A stretch of 19,170 nucleotides of DNA from Chitinophagaceae bacterium UBA1946 (lineage in GTDB: Bacteria; Bacteroidota; Bacteroidia; Chitinophagales; Chitinophagaceae), in the NCBI GenBank assembly GCA_002336815.1, contig DDEU01000089.1, forward strand, positions 1 through 19,170. The letters run 5' to 3'. The notes beneath the pieces were generated by a model. The model worked only from the letters and a program-made list of their open reading frames with translations, had not been told where the DNA came from and made no database searches. Position numbers and translations under genes: made by a program. Shown here in pieces: positions 1 to 6,975 of the stretch (position 1 is the stretch's first letter; each line of letters begins with the position of its first letter).

Positions 1-256
1 GCTTTTTACGGAAACCTTTCCTTCTCTTCATTTTAAAAGCGATCACTTTGTCTCCCTGTACAAGCGCATTGAGAATTTCTGCCTTTACAACAGATTTTAC
101 ATCCGTACCAACAGCAACCGTTCCGGCATTGTCTGTCATCAGTACTTCAGAAAACTCAACTTTATCCCCGGTGCTTCCGGAAATACGTGGTACGTACAAA
201 CTATCTCCGGCTTTCACTTTAAATTGCTGTCCGGCTATTTTTACTATTGCTAACAT
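1..256 (-). CDS. rplU: 50S ribosomal protein L21, N-terminal part (cut by window edge)
   Basis: The reverse strand reads from an ATG at 256-254 without a stop to the window edge, giving 85 codons that begin MLAIVKIAGQQFKVKAGD. L21 is normally a little over 100 residues, so roughly the last 18 or so lie outside. Family hallmarks seen are the start (IVKIAGQQFKV), the middle GTDVKSVVKAEIL, and the basic stretch FKMKRRKGFRKK near the cut, which in L21 contacts 23S rRNA. The protein is an early-assembling component of the large ribosomal subunit. L27 (rpmA) usually follows rplU, and here it would lie beyond the left edge; that is family knowledge, not seen. It is transcribed away from the acyltransferase gene, with about 185 bases between the two starts. 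No clear Shine-Dalgarno sequence precedes the start, as is usual in Bacteroidota. Confidence 0.95.
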   Translation of the reverse strand, partial: MLAIVKIAGQQFKVKAGDSLYVPRISGSTGDKVEFSEVLMTDNAGTVAVGTDVKSVVKAEILNALVQGDKVIAFKMKRRKGFRKK

Positions 257-342
257 ATATCCCAAATTTTAGGACGGCGAAGGTAAAGGATTTCTTTAAA
301 AATCTACACATTTTTTAGGATGTTTTTCCCTAAAAGTGGATA

Positions 343-373
343 TTTTGCCGTTTCCTGCCTGTTTTTATGTTTT
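343..373 (+). promoter_or_regulatory. Possible Bacteroidota-type promoter for plsC
   Basis: TTTTG at 343-347 is followed after 18 bases by TATGTTTT at 366-373, close to the TTG / TAnnTTTG pattern of Bacteroidota sigma-ABfr promoters. Transcription would begin near 380, leaving a leader of about 60 bases before the ATG at 442. If real, it rules out the upstream in-frame ATG at 367 as the start. The last base of the -7 box is T rather than G, so support is modest. Confidence 0.3.
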
Positions 374-441
374 TGCCGGCGCTGTTTCCCCGTTTTGTCC
401 AGCCCGGTAACCACTCAAAGTGGGCTATATTCGCCTTGTTT

Positions 442-1224
442 ATGAAAAAACTCCTCTTTCCACTCCGTTTTTTGTACGTGATCTATGCTTTTATTGTTTT
501 TGTAGCTGTTATGCTCCTCATCTTCCCCCTGGTGGTACTGGCATCTTTTTTTGGCAAAATAAAAGGCGGAAATTTCATTTACCAGCTCTGCCAGTTATGG
601 GCAACCATCATTTTCCCGCTATTTGGCATGTGGCATACCAATTACTATGAAGTGCCGCACGACCGAAATAAACAATATGTATTTGTATTCAACCACATTT
701 CGTTCTTTGATATTCCCATCATTATGCAGGCAATTCGCCACCAGCATTTCAGGATATTGGGAAAAGCCGAAATGGCCAAAATACCCATCTTTGGGTTTTT
801 ATACCGGCAGGCCGTGGTAATGGTACACCGGGGCAGTCCCGCCCACCGGGCGAAAAGTGTACGTCAATTAAAATCCGTTATCAGCAAAGGCATATCCGTG
901 GTCATCGCTCCTGAAGGAACATTCAATACAACACACCAACCGCTTAAAGATTTTTATGATGGTGCTTTTCGTGTGGCCATCGAAACACAAACGCCCATCA
1001 AACCCATTTTGTTTTTGGATGGGTACGACCGTATGAGTTACGAAAGCATCTTCTGTTTAACGCCCGGCAGGTCAAGGGCAGTTTATCTCGATGAGATTAG
1101 TGTAGACGGGCTCACTTTAAAAGATACCGTAGCACTAAAACAAAAAGTGTTTGACATCATGGAACAGCAACTGGTTCACTACAAAGCAAGCTGGATAAAA
1201 CCTGCCCCACCACAACAGCCGTAA
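442..1224 (+). CDS. plsC: 1-acyl-sn-glycerol-3-phosphate acyltransferase (PlsC family)
   Basis: This is a membrane-bound acyltransferase of glycerophospholipid synthesis, expected to acylate lysophosphatidic acid to phosphatidic acid at the inner membrane. From the ATG at 442 it has 260 residues. A hydrophobic segment spans about residues 8-37. The acyltransferase motifs follow in order: NHISFFD at 84-90 (the HX4D catalytic motif), a VHRG motif II around 128-131, and APEGT at 156-160 (motif III, phosphate binding). The open frame could begin at an ATG at 367, which would add 25 residues. I prefer 442 because MKKLLFPLRF gives the usual basic start before the membrane segment and because a plausible promoter overlaps 367. 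The gene lies alone, divergent from rplU and 141 bases before priA. Substrate preference within this broad family (ornithine-lipid or other acyl transfer) cannot be told from sequence. Confidence 0.87.
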   Translation: MKKLLFPLRFLYVIYAFIVFVAVMLLIFPLVVLASFFGKIKGGNFIYQLCQLWATIIFPLFGMWHTNYYEVPHDRNKQYVFVFNHISFFDIPIIMQAIRHQHFRILGKAEMAKIPIFGFLYRQAVVMVHRGSPAHRAKSVRQLKSVISKGISVVIAPEGTFNTTHQPLKDFYDGAFRVAIETQTPIKPILFLDGYDRMSYESIFCLTPGRSRAVYLDEISVDGLTLKDTVALKQKVFDIMEQQLVHYKASWIKPAPPQQP

Positions 1225-1232
1225 TTATGTTT

Positions 1233-1240
1233 TACATTTG
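1233..1240 (+). promoter_or_regulatory. Possible -7 promoter box upstream of priA
   Basis: TACATTTG at 1233-1240 matches the Bacteroidota -7 consensus TAnnTTTG exactly. No TTG lies about 20 bases upstream, so only half of the expected promoter is present. If used, it would give priA a leader of about 120 bases that contains the hairpin at 1326-1356. Confidence 0.3.
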
Positions 1241-1325
1241 AATGATTTTTTTTTAACCGGCAGCAGTGTTCATGTGAGCATCGTTGCGTCGCACACTTTT
1301 ACTTTTATCAATATGGCATCAGCAA

Positions 1326-1356
1326 AAAAGCCGCTTTCATTTAATGGCGGCCTTTT
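1326..1356 (+). other. Bulged hairpin just before priA
   Basis: AAAAGCCGC (1326-1334) can pair with GCGGCCTTTT (1347-1356) if C1352 is bulged out, giving a 9-pair stem around a 12-base loop. It ends 9 bases before the priA start codon. It could be a weak terminator for plsC readthrough, or a structure in the priA leader. Only the inverted repeat itself is seen. Confidence 0.35.
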
Positions 1357-1365
1357 ATTAATGTA

Positions 1366-3852
1366 ATGAGCAACAGCAACACCATACCCGGGTTTGAATC
1401 GCCTCCTGCCACAACTCAACTGTATGCAGAAGTGATCTTGCCATTGGCATTGCCCAATACCTATACCTATTCTGTTCCTTTAAACCTGGCAAATAAAGTA
1501 AAGACCGGCTGCAGGGTAGAAGTGGGCCTGGGCAAAACCAAACGCTATGCAGGCATTGTAAAAAGCCTCAGCAGCCGGCAACCCGTCTATACCACCAAGC
1601 CCATACAAAATGTGCTGGACGAAGAGCCGGTATTGTACCTGCAGCAATTGCAGCTCTGGAACTGGATCAGCCAATATTATATGTGCAGCGAGGGTGAAGT
1701 GATGGCCGCAGCATTGCCGGCACATTTTAAACTCAGCAGCGAAACCATCATTGTATTCAACGATGAGTTTGGCGACGATTTCACCAGCCTCAACAATGAT
1801 GAGTACATCGTTGCAGAAGCCCTGCTGATAAAACACCAGCTCAATTTGACCGAAGTGCAGCAATTGCTGGATGTAACGCATGTATATCCCGTTATCAAAA
1901 CACTCATTGATAAAAAAGTATGCGTAGTGTGGGAAGCGTTGAGCGAACGGTATAAGACAAAGTTGGAGAATTTTGTGCTGCTCAATCCTGCCTACGATAA
2001 TGAAGATGCGCTGAGCGAATTGCTCAACAACTGGAGCCGGGCACCTAAACAAATGGAATTGCTGCTGGCCTACCTGCACCTTGTGAAAACCGGGGGTGAA
2101 GTAACGCAAACAGAATTATTAAAAAAATCCGGGGCATCAGCAGCGCAGTTAAAAGGACTGGCGGAAAAAAACATTTTGACCATCAGCAAACGAAGTGTGG
2201 ACAGGATCAAATCTTTGCCCAAAGCAATGGAAGTTGATTTTGACCTGAGTCCTGCACAGCAAAAAGCTTTTACCGGGGTGCAGCAAAGTTTTGAAGAAAA
2301 AAATATCTGTTTGCTGCATGGCATCACGGGCAGTGGTAAAACGCAGGTATATATCAAACTAATAGAAAGCTATTATAACAAGGGCAAACAGGTATTGTAC
2401 CTGCTTCCGGAGATCGCCTTAACGGCACAAATGATCCGCCGCCTGCAAACACATTTTGGTGGCAATATCGCCATCTACCATTCCAAATTCAACAACAATG
2501 AAAGGGTAGAGTTGTGGAACAAGATACGAAGTGGAGAAACTAGGATCGTGCTGGGGGCCAGGAGTGCCCTCTTTCTTCCTTTTAAGGAACTGGGACTGAT
2601 CGTAGTGGATGAAGAGCATGACAGTTCATTTAAACAGTACGAGCCGGCACCGAGGTACAATGCACGGGATGCGGCGGTTTATTATGCGTCCCTGTTTGAG
2701 GGCAAGGTATTGCTGGGGAGTGCAACGCCTTCCATCGAAACCTACTTCAATGCAAAAAAAGGAAAGTATGGTTTGGTGGAATTGAACGAGCGCTTTGGTG
2801 GCATGTTGCTGCCCACCATCGAAATGGTAGATACCCGTAAAGTGGTACAAAAGGGAAAAGTGATGTTGTCGCCGCAGTTAAAAGAAGCCATCGAAAAAAC
2901 AGTGGCTGCCAACCGGCAGGTCATCTTATTCCAGAACCGCCGCGGTTATTCGCCTTACCTCATTTGCGGCACCTGTGGTTATTTGCCGCAGTGTAAAAAC
3001 TGTGATGTCACGTTAACGCTGCACAAATTCTCTAATAAACTGCATTGCCACTATTGCGGTACCATGTATCCCAAACTGGTGGAATGCCCTGCCTGCGGTA
3101 CGGTAACCTGGATCGAAAAAAACTTTGGTACCGAAAAGATCGAAGAGATGATCGAAACAGAATTCCCTGCATTGAAAGTAGCAAGGATGGACATCGATTC
3201 GGTAAGAGGGAAAACAGCGCACGACAGCCTGATAAAATTATTTGAACAACAGCGTATAGACGTACTCGTTGGTACGCAGATGGTAGTAAAAGGATTGGAT
3301 TTTGAAAAGGTGAGCCTGGTAGGCATTTTAGATGCTGATGGCTTAATGAGTTTTGCCGATTTCAGGGTGAACGAAAGGGCTTTTCAGTTGATGGAACAGG
3401 TGAGCGGCCGGGCGGGCAGAAAAGATGAACAGGGAAAGGTATTGATTCAAACCACGCAGGTGAACCACCCGGTTCTGCAGTTTGTGCAACAGCACGATTA
3501 TAAAAAAATGTACGAATTTGAACTAGAGAACAGGAAGCAGTTTTTTTACCCGCCGTTTAGCCGCATCATAAAAATCACACTGAAACACAAAGTGAAAGAA
3601 GTGGTGGATGACATCGCAGAAAAATTGACCGCTGCCCTTCACCGGGATCTGAATAATTTTGTGGTTGGTCCGGCAGCACCCGTAGTGGGCAGGATCAGGA
3701 ACCAGTACCTGATGGAGTTGCTGGTAAAGTTGCCATTGGATATTAAAAAAATTGCGTCCTATAAACAGGTGATCAGGAATCATTTTAATTTACTGCTTAC
3801 TCAACAACGGTTTAAAAGCGTGGTGATGATCGCAGATGTGGACGCACAATAA
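1366..3852 (+). CDS. priA: Primosomal protein N' (replication restart helicase PriA)
   Basis: This superfamily 2 DNA helicase recognises abandoned replication forks and D-loops and starts reloading of the replisome. At 828 residues it is somewhat longer than E. coli PriA (about 730). Signatures in order: the N-terminal 3'-DNA-binding domain beginning YAEVILPLALPNTYTYSVP (about 20-38); Walker A GITGSGKT at 319-326; the DEAH-type box VDEEHD at 414-419; helicase motif III GSATPS at 451-456; the zinc-binding insertion with eight cysteines (534, 537, 543, 546, 561, 564, 574, 577); motif V VGTQMVVKGLDF around 635-646; and motif VI QVSGRAGR at 678-685. All metal ligands and ATPase residues are present, so the gene looks intact. 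The ATG at 1366 leaves about 19 residues before the conserved domain. It is followed 84 bases later by murB on the same strand. Confidence 0.97.
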   Translation: MSNSNTIPGFESPPATTQLYAEVILPLALPNTYTYSVPLNLANKVKTGCRVEVGLGKTKRYAGIVKSLSSRQPVYTTKPIQNVLDEEPVLYLQQLQLWNWISQYYMCSEGEVMAAALPAHFKLSSETIIVFNDEFGDDFTSLNNDEYIVAEALLIKHQLNLTEVQQLLDVTHVYPVIKTLIDKKVCVVWEALSERYKTKLENFVLLNPAYDNEDALSELLNNWSRAPKQMELLLAYLHLVKTGGEVTQTELLKKSGASAAQLKGLAEKNILTISKRSVDRIKSLPKAMEVDFDLSPAQQKAFTGVQQSFEEKNICLLHGITGSGKTQVYIKLIESYYNKGKQVLYLLPEIALTAQMIRRLQTHFGGNIAIYHSKFNNNERVELWNKIRSGETRIVLGARSALFLPFKELGLIVVDEEHDSSFKQYEPAPRYNARDAAVYYASLFEGKVLLGSATPSIETYFNAKKGKYGLVELNERFGGMLLPTIEMVDTRKVVQKGKVMLSPQLKEAIEKTVAANRQVILFQNRRGYSPYLICGTCGYLPQCKNCDVTLTLHKFSNKLHCHYCGTMYPKLVECPACGTVTWIEKNFGTEKIEEMIETEFPALKVARMDIDSVRGKTAHDSLIKLFEQQRIDVLVGTQMVVKGLDFEKVSLVGILDADGLMSFADFRVNERAFQLMEQVSGRAGRKDEQGKVLIQTTQVNHPVLQFVQQHDYKKMYEFELENRKQFFYPPFSRIIKITLKHKVKEVVDDIAEKLTAALHRDLNNFVVGPAAPVVGRIRNQYLMELLVKLPLDIKKIASYKQVIRNHFNLLLTQQRFKSVVMIADVDAQ

Positions 3853-3854
3853 AA

Positions 3855-3930
3855 TTCAAAATCAAAAATTAAAAAGTCAAAAAGGCGTTCCGGGCTTCAA
3901 TGTGCTTTTTGCCTTTTACCTTTTGCCTTC
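3855..3930. repeat. Low-complexity imperfect inverted repeat between priA and murB
   Basis: Almost the whole gap is an A-rich arm (3855-3886, short words such as TCAAAA and TTAAAAAG) followed by a T-rich arm (3904-3930, with TTTTGCC, TTTTACC and TTTTGCC in a row). The arms pair imperfectly around a loop of about 17 bases, with CAAAAAGGC facing GCTTTTTG at the centre. It resembles the A/T-tract inverted repeats often seen between Bacteroidota genes. It could fold in RNA as a bidirectional terminator or simply be expanded short tandem words. Confidence 0.5.
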
Positions 3931-3936
3931 TTACTT

Positions 3937-4971
3937 ATGAACATTCTTGAAAACAGCTCTCTAAAAAAGTACAATACATTCGGCATCGATGCCGCTGCAG
4001 CTTACTTCAGCACATTCAAAACCATTGATGAATTGAAAGAGTTGCTTGAATTCAGTAAACGATCACCGGCAGGCGGGCAACTTTCAACCTTGGTATTGGG
4101 CGGCGGCAGCAATGTACTCTTCACCGCAAATTTTGATGGACTGGTTTTGAAAAATGAGATCGGTGGAATTGAAGTGGCGAAGGAAGATGATGAGTACGTA
4201 TATGTAAAAGCAGGCGGCGGTGTAAACTGGCATCAACTGGTGCTGCACTGTATTGAGAACAACCGGGCCGGCATTGAAAACCTATCACTTATACCCGGCA
4301 GCGCCGGCGCTTCTCCCATGCAAAATATCGGCGCTTACGGCGTAGAAATAAAAGATGTGTTTCACCAGCTGGAAGCACTGCAGGTGGAGGATGGGAGCAT
4401 GGTAAATTTCAGCCTGCAGGATTGCGCATTTGGTTACAGGGAGAGCGTATTCAAAAAAAAATACCGCAATCAGTTCATCATTACGTCGGTCACCTACCGC
4501 CTTCGTAAAAAGCCACAATTCAATATTTCGTACGGCGCCATTGAACAGGAGCTTGAAAAAATGGGGGTGAGAGAATTGAGCATCCGGGCTATATCCGATG
4601 CCGTTATCAATATCCGCAGTAGCAAATTGCCTAATCCTGCAGAAATTGGAAATGCCGGTAGTTTTTTCAAAAATCCTGGGGTAACAACTGCCTTTTTTGA
4701 GAAATTAAAAATTGATCATCCCGCACTTGTTGGATATCCAGTTGACAATGGGAATGTGAAACTTGCAGCAGGCTGGCTCATTGAACAGTGCGGTTGGAAA
4801 GGGTATCGAAAAGGCGACGCCGGTTGCCACAGCAGGCAGGCATTGGTACTGGTCAACTACGGCCACGCAACTGGTGAAGAGATACTTGATCTCAGTACCG
4901 CCATTATTCATTCGGTAAAAGAGAAATTCAACGTGGTGCTTGAAAGGGAGGTGAATATTATTGGCGGTTAA
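3937..4971 (+). CDS. murB: UDP-N-acetylenolpyruvoylglucosamine reductase
   Basis: This FAD-dependent cytoplasmic enzyme reduces UDP-GlcNAc-enolpyruvate with NADPH to UDP-MurNAc, the second committed step of peptidoglycan synthesis. At 344 residues it has the length of the E. coli-type (type I) enzyme. Visible signatures are NTFGIDAAAAYF at 13-24; the FAD-binding region with LGGGSNVLF at 54-62; GSAGASPMQNIGAYGVEIKD at 121-140; GYRES at 166-170, whose Arg168 matches the active-site arginine; NAGSFFKNP at 239-247, whose Ser242 is the expected proton donor; and LEREVNIIG near the C-terminus, whose Glu338 matches the catalytic glutamate. The tyrosine-containing loop of type I enzymes is suggested by QFNISYGAIEQEL at 194-206. 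All catalytic residues are present. The gene follows priA closely and may be co-transcribed with it. Confidence 0.96.
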   Translation: MNILENSSLKKYNTFGIDAAAAYFSTFKTIDELKELLEFSKRSPAGGQLSTLVLGGGSNVLFTANFDGLVLKNEIGGIEVAKEDDEYVYVKAGGGVNWHQLVLHCIENNRAGIENLSLIPGSAGASPMQNIGAYGVEIKDVFHQLEALQVEDGSMVNFSLQDCAFGYRESVFKKKYRNQFIITSVTYRLRKKPQFNISYGAIEQELEKMGVRELSIRAISDAVINIRSSKLPNPAEIGNAGSFFKNPGVTTAFFEKLKIDHPALVGYPVDNGNVKLAAGWLIEQCGWKGYRKGDAGCHSRQALVLVNYGHATGEEILDLSTAIIHSVKEKFNVVLEREVNIIGG

Positions 4972-5020
4972 AGCAGCATATCAACCCAAAGAAGTACCTT
5001 GCATATTGTAAACAACCATT

Positions 5021-5488
5021 ATGAAACTCCTTCTTTCATTGCTTGCCTCAGCACTCCTGTGTTGCAGCAAAGTGAATGCCCAGTCCCCAAATGTTTTTTT
5101 TGAAATCGGGGGACCCGGCCTCGCCTCTTTCAATTACGATATGCGTTTTACCAAATCAGCAGGCGGCCTTGGCGGAAGAATTGGTGTGGGAGGGTTCAGC
5201 CTTAGAGAAGTTGGCGGCACTGCCGTATACATACCAATTGCCCTCAACTATCTTTCAGGAAAAAATGGCCGGCATTTTTTAGAACTGGGGGCGGGGGTTA
5301 CCCCTGTTTATTACAATGGAGGATCCCGCAGAAGTATCTTTGCTCATACTTTTGGTCATATCAATATCGGCTATCGTTTTCAGCCCCGTAATAGCGGCTT
5401 TTTATTCAGGCTGTCCGCCACACCTATGTTCAGCGATCATCAGTTTATACCCTTTGGAGGCATCTCTTTTGGGTATAAGTTTAAGTAA
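5021..5488 (+). CDS. Small secreted beta-barrel-like protein, copy 1
   Basis: I cannot assign a named family. The 155-residue product starts with a clear signal peptide (MKLLLSLLASALLCCSKVNA, cleavage likely before QSPN at about residue 21). The mature part alternates short hydrophobic/aromatic strands with glycine turns (FFEIGGPGLASFNYDMRF, HFLELGAGVTPVYY, GHINIGYRFQP, GGISFGYKF). This pattern suggests a small outer-membrane beta-barrel. It ends FGYKFK, so the C-terminal phenylalanine typical of barrel proteins is followed by one extra lysine. The next gene, 34 bases downstream on the same strand, encodes a clear paralogue that shares the FFE(I/L)GGPGL and YDMRFTKS segments. The pair therefore looks like a tandem duplication transcribed together. 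No partner gene hints at the function; a structural or envelope role is inference only. Confidence 0.8.
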   Translation: MKLLLSLLASALLCCSKVNAQSPNVFFEIGGPGLASFNYDMRFTKSAGGLGGRIGVGGFSLREVGGTAVYIPIALNYLSGKNGRHFLELGAGVTPVYYNGGSRRSIFAHTFGHINIGYRFQPRNSGFLFRLSATPMFSDHQFIPFGGISFGYKFK

Positions 5489-5522
5489 AAAATATTTGAT
5501 TTTTAACCCTAAAACGATTGAT

Positions 5523-6008
5523 ATGAAACTCATTGCATCCGGAATAACTACTATCCTTATTCTTCTTTCTGCTGCCGCAAACGCACAGGCCAAATCAGTG
5601 TTTTTTGAATTGGGAGGTCCGGGCCTTACTTCGGTCAATTATGATATGCGTTTTACAAAATCTGAGTCCGGCTTTGGTGGAAGGATTGGTATTGGTGGGT
5701 TTGTGTTGTCATCCTCCAGCACTGATAAATTATCCGTTCTTTTTTTTCCCGTTGGTGTCAATTACCTGATCGGAAAAGATGAACGCAACTATTTTGAACT
5801 CGGTGCCGGTATCACGCCTGTCTATTCCAGCAATAAATATGACCAGGCCAGTGAGAATTTTAAGAGCAGTTTTGGCCACCTCAATTTTGGCTACCGCTTT
5901 CAACCAAAGAATGGGGGCTTTTTGTTCCGGGCCTCCATCAACCCGGTGTTTGGTAATGGTTTTTTTCTGCCATATTATGGGGGCATCTCTTTCGGTTATA
6001 AGTTTTGA
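5523..6008 (+). CDS. Small secreted beta-barrel-like protein, copy 2
   Basis: This paralogue of the preceding gene has 161 residues from the ATG at 5523. The open frame extends upstream to 5316, but that part overlaps the previous gene in another frame, and MKLIASGITTILILLSAAAN is an evident signal peptide (cleavage near AQA-KS). Shared blocks with copy 1 are FFELGGPGLTSVNYDMRFTK, GGRIGIGGF, NYFELGAGITPVY, FGHLNFGYRFQP and GGISFGYKF. Unlike copy 1, it ends exactly in phenylalanine, the usual final residue of outer-membrane barrels recognised by the BAM machinery. A loop near residues 61-75 (SSSSTDKL) and another near 103-114 are longer than in copy 1; surface loops are where such divergence is expected. 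The function is unknown. No terminator is obvious directly after it. Confidence 0.8.
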   Translation: MKLIASGITTILILLSAAANAQAKSVFFELGGPGLTSVNYDMRFTKSESGFGGRIGIGGFVLSSSSTDKLSVLFFPVGVNYLIGKDERNYFELGAGITPVYSSNKYDQASENFKSSFGHLNFGYRFQPKNGGFLFRASINPVFGNGFFLPYYGGISFGYKF

Positions 6009-6090
6009 TCTTTCCCATGAACACCGGCCCGTGGTAATGTCTTAACAACAATGCTTCTGAAATGAAGCGCTGCCTAAAATGAGTATGCGT

Positions 6091-6174
6091 AAAAGCTGGC
6101 TGTGGTTACCAGCGGCAGGTACCCGGAGCATCAGTTGTGGCGACGCTCCGTTCAACGGTGTATTTGCCATGGGC
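6091..6174. repeat. REP-like cluster of short palindromes
   Basis: Successive inverted repeats crowd this gene-free stretch: GCTGG (6095-6099) with CCAGC (6109-6113); CGGAGC (6124-6129) with GCTCCG (6145-6150); the near-perfect palindrome CCGTTCAACGG (6148-6158); and GCCATGGGC (6166-6174). A 67-residue frame covers it on the minus strand, but its composition does not look like a protein. The words CGGCAG...GAGCATC...GTTG also occur before priA at 1259-1286. This suggests a dispersed extragenic element, although only one well-formed copy is in the window. Confidence 0.4.
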
Positions 6175-6224
6175 CTTGAATAGCAGAAAAATAGATAGCG
6201 TGGTCGATCAGGCACCACCGCACA

Positions 6225-6253
6225 ATAAAAAGCGCCGGTTTTCACCGGCGCTT
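6225..6253 (-). terminator. Intrinsic terminator of the RRM gene
   Basis: Read on the minus strand, a perfect 9-pair GC-rich stem AAGCGCCGG / CCGGCGCTT (arms at 6245-6253 and 6230-6238, 6-base loop) is followed directly by a T-run (TTTTATT). It begins 22 bases after the RRM gene stop codon. On the plus strand no T-run of the same quality follows, so it mainly serves the minus-strand gene. Confidence 0.9.
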
Positions 6254-6275
6254 GTAGTATGATTGTACAGGAATA

Positions 6276-6629
6276 TTAATATCGGTTACGTGGGCCATTG
6301 TTGAAACCACCACCCGGACGGTTAAATCCACCACCCGGTTTACTGTATCCCCCGCCGCCGCCGGGTCTTGAACCGCCTCCGCCACCCTGGCGTTCTTCGG
6401 CTTCTTTTACTACCAGTGGTTTTTTGCCAAGGGAAATATCGTTGAGGCTTTCAATAGCATCTTTGGCTTCTTCACTAACGGGCATTTCTACAAATCCAAA
6501 TCCTTTACTTTTCCCGGTTTCTTTGTCCATTGCAACTTTAGCAGACATTACAGTTCCGAATTTTTCAAATATTTCTTCCAGTTCTGCGTCATCCAAATCA
6601 TAGGGTAAACCGGCAACAAAAATTTTCAT
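6276..6629 (-). CDS. Single-RRM, glycine-rich RNA-binding protein
   Basis: The 117-residue protein has one RNA recognition motif followed by a disordered glycine-rich tail, as in the Rbp-type RNA-binding proteins of cyanobacteria and Bacteroidota. RNP2 is IFVAGL at residues 3-8, with Gly where Asn is commonest. RNP1 is KGFGFVEM at 42-49 and keeps both aromatic RNA-stacking positions. The linker DKETGKSKG (35-43) and the conserved AI..LN..... pattern at 58-63 complete the beta-alpha-beta fold. Residues 82-117 carry GGGGG, RPGGGG, KPGGG and RPGGGF units with scattered Arg, Tyr and Phe, typical of tails that aid RNA binding or condensation. Its cellular role is not fixed by sequence; post-transcriptional regulation is the usual suggestion. 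The gene is monocistronic, bounded by its own terminator and by a probable promoter at 6646-6653. Confidence 0.93.
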   Translation of the reverse strand: MKIFVAGLPYDLDDAELEEIFEKFGTVMSAKVAMDKETGKSKGFGFVEMPVSEEAKDAIESLNDISLGKKPLVVKEAEERQGGGGGSRPGGGGGYSKPGGGFNRPGGGFNNGPRNRY

Positions 6630-6645
6630 CTCTATTAGTTTTTTG

Positions 6646-6653
6646 TAAAAATA
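6646..6653 (-). promoter_or_regulatory. Probable -7 box of the RRM gene
   Basis: Read on the minus strand, TATTTTTA matches TAnnTTTG except for the last base and lies 17 bases before the ATG at 6629. No clear TTG is present at the expected distance upstream, so only the -7 element is supported. Confidence 0.35.
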
Positions 6654-6795
6654 CAGAACTTTAGTCAGCCGGGAGGTTTAATGAAATCTTTTTTTATTGA
6701 CCATTAATAATGCCCGCTGAGGCATTTTGTTTTTGCCCTGTGTCAGCTGCTTTCTGCCATATTGCCCGGTCTTGTTTTTTCCTGCAACAACTATT

Positions 6796-6811
6796 GTTTT
6801 ACCGGTAAAAC
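6796..6811. repeat. Perfect 16-base palindrome
   Basis: GTTTTACCGGTAAAAC is a perfect, uninterrupted palindrome in the middle of the gene-free interval. It has no loop, so it is more like a dimeric protein-binding site than an RNA hairpin. No promoter element is recognisable beside it and its role is unknown. Confidence 0.6.
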
Positions 6812-6910
6812 CCCCGTGAACAATTCCTGGCAATGCCCTGTAAATATGTAGCCGCAGTTATATCATCCTCCCTTAAAAATACGGTTACAGGGACGCCCAA
6901 AGTTTTTACA

Positions 6911-6941
6911 TAAAAAACAGGATGAACTTTCATTCATCCTG
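6911..6941 (-). terminator. Intrinsic terminator of the secreted repeat-protein operon
   Basis: On the minus strand a perfect 9-pair stem CAGGATGAA / TTCATCCTG (6933-6941 with 6918-6926, loop TGAAAG) is followed by six T residues. It starts about 35 bases after the stop codon at 6976, so it closes the two-gene unit. Confidence 0.92.
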
Positions 6942-6975
6942 CATGCAGCTTCCGGGATAACTATAGTAGTTGATA

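Larger units (their letters stand above)
6630..6975. other. Gene-free interval between two minus-strand genes
   Basis: These 346 bases hold the RRM gene promoter region, the terminator of the repeat-protein gene (6911-6941), the 16-base palindrome at 6796-6811, and an 8-base inverted pair CCCTGTAA (6836-6843) / TTACAGGG (6885-6892). I see no convincing reading frame in the stretch between about 6654 and 6910. Confidence 0.6.

Noticed and set aside
48..272. 74-codon plus-strand frame at the left edge
   Set aside because: It is the antisense shadow of ribosomal protein L21, which reads cleanly on the minus strand.
1480..2109. 209-codon minus-strand frame inside priA
   Set aside because: The plus strand encodes an unbroken PriA with all motifs; the antisense frame shows no family features.
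6042..6245. 67-codon minus-strand frame in the gap after the barrel genes
   Set aside because: It runs through the palindrome cluster and into the RRM gene terminator, has no homologue I recognise and a composition unlike neighbouring proteins; treated as a by-product of a repeat element.
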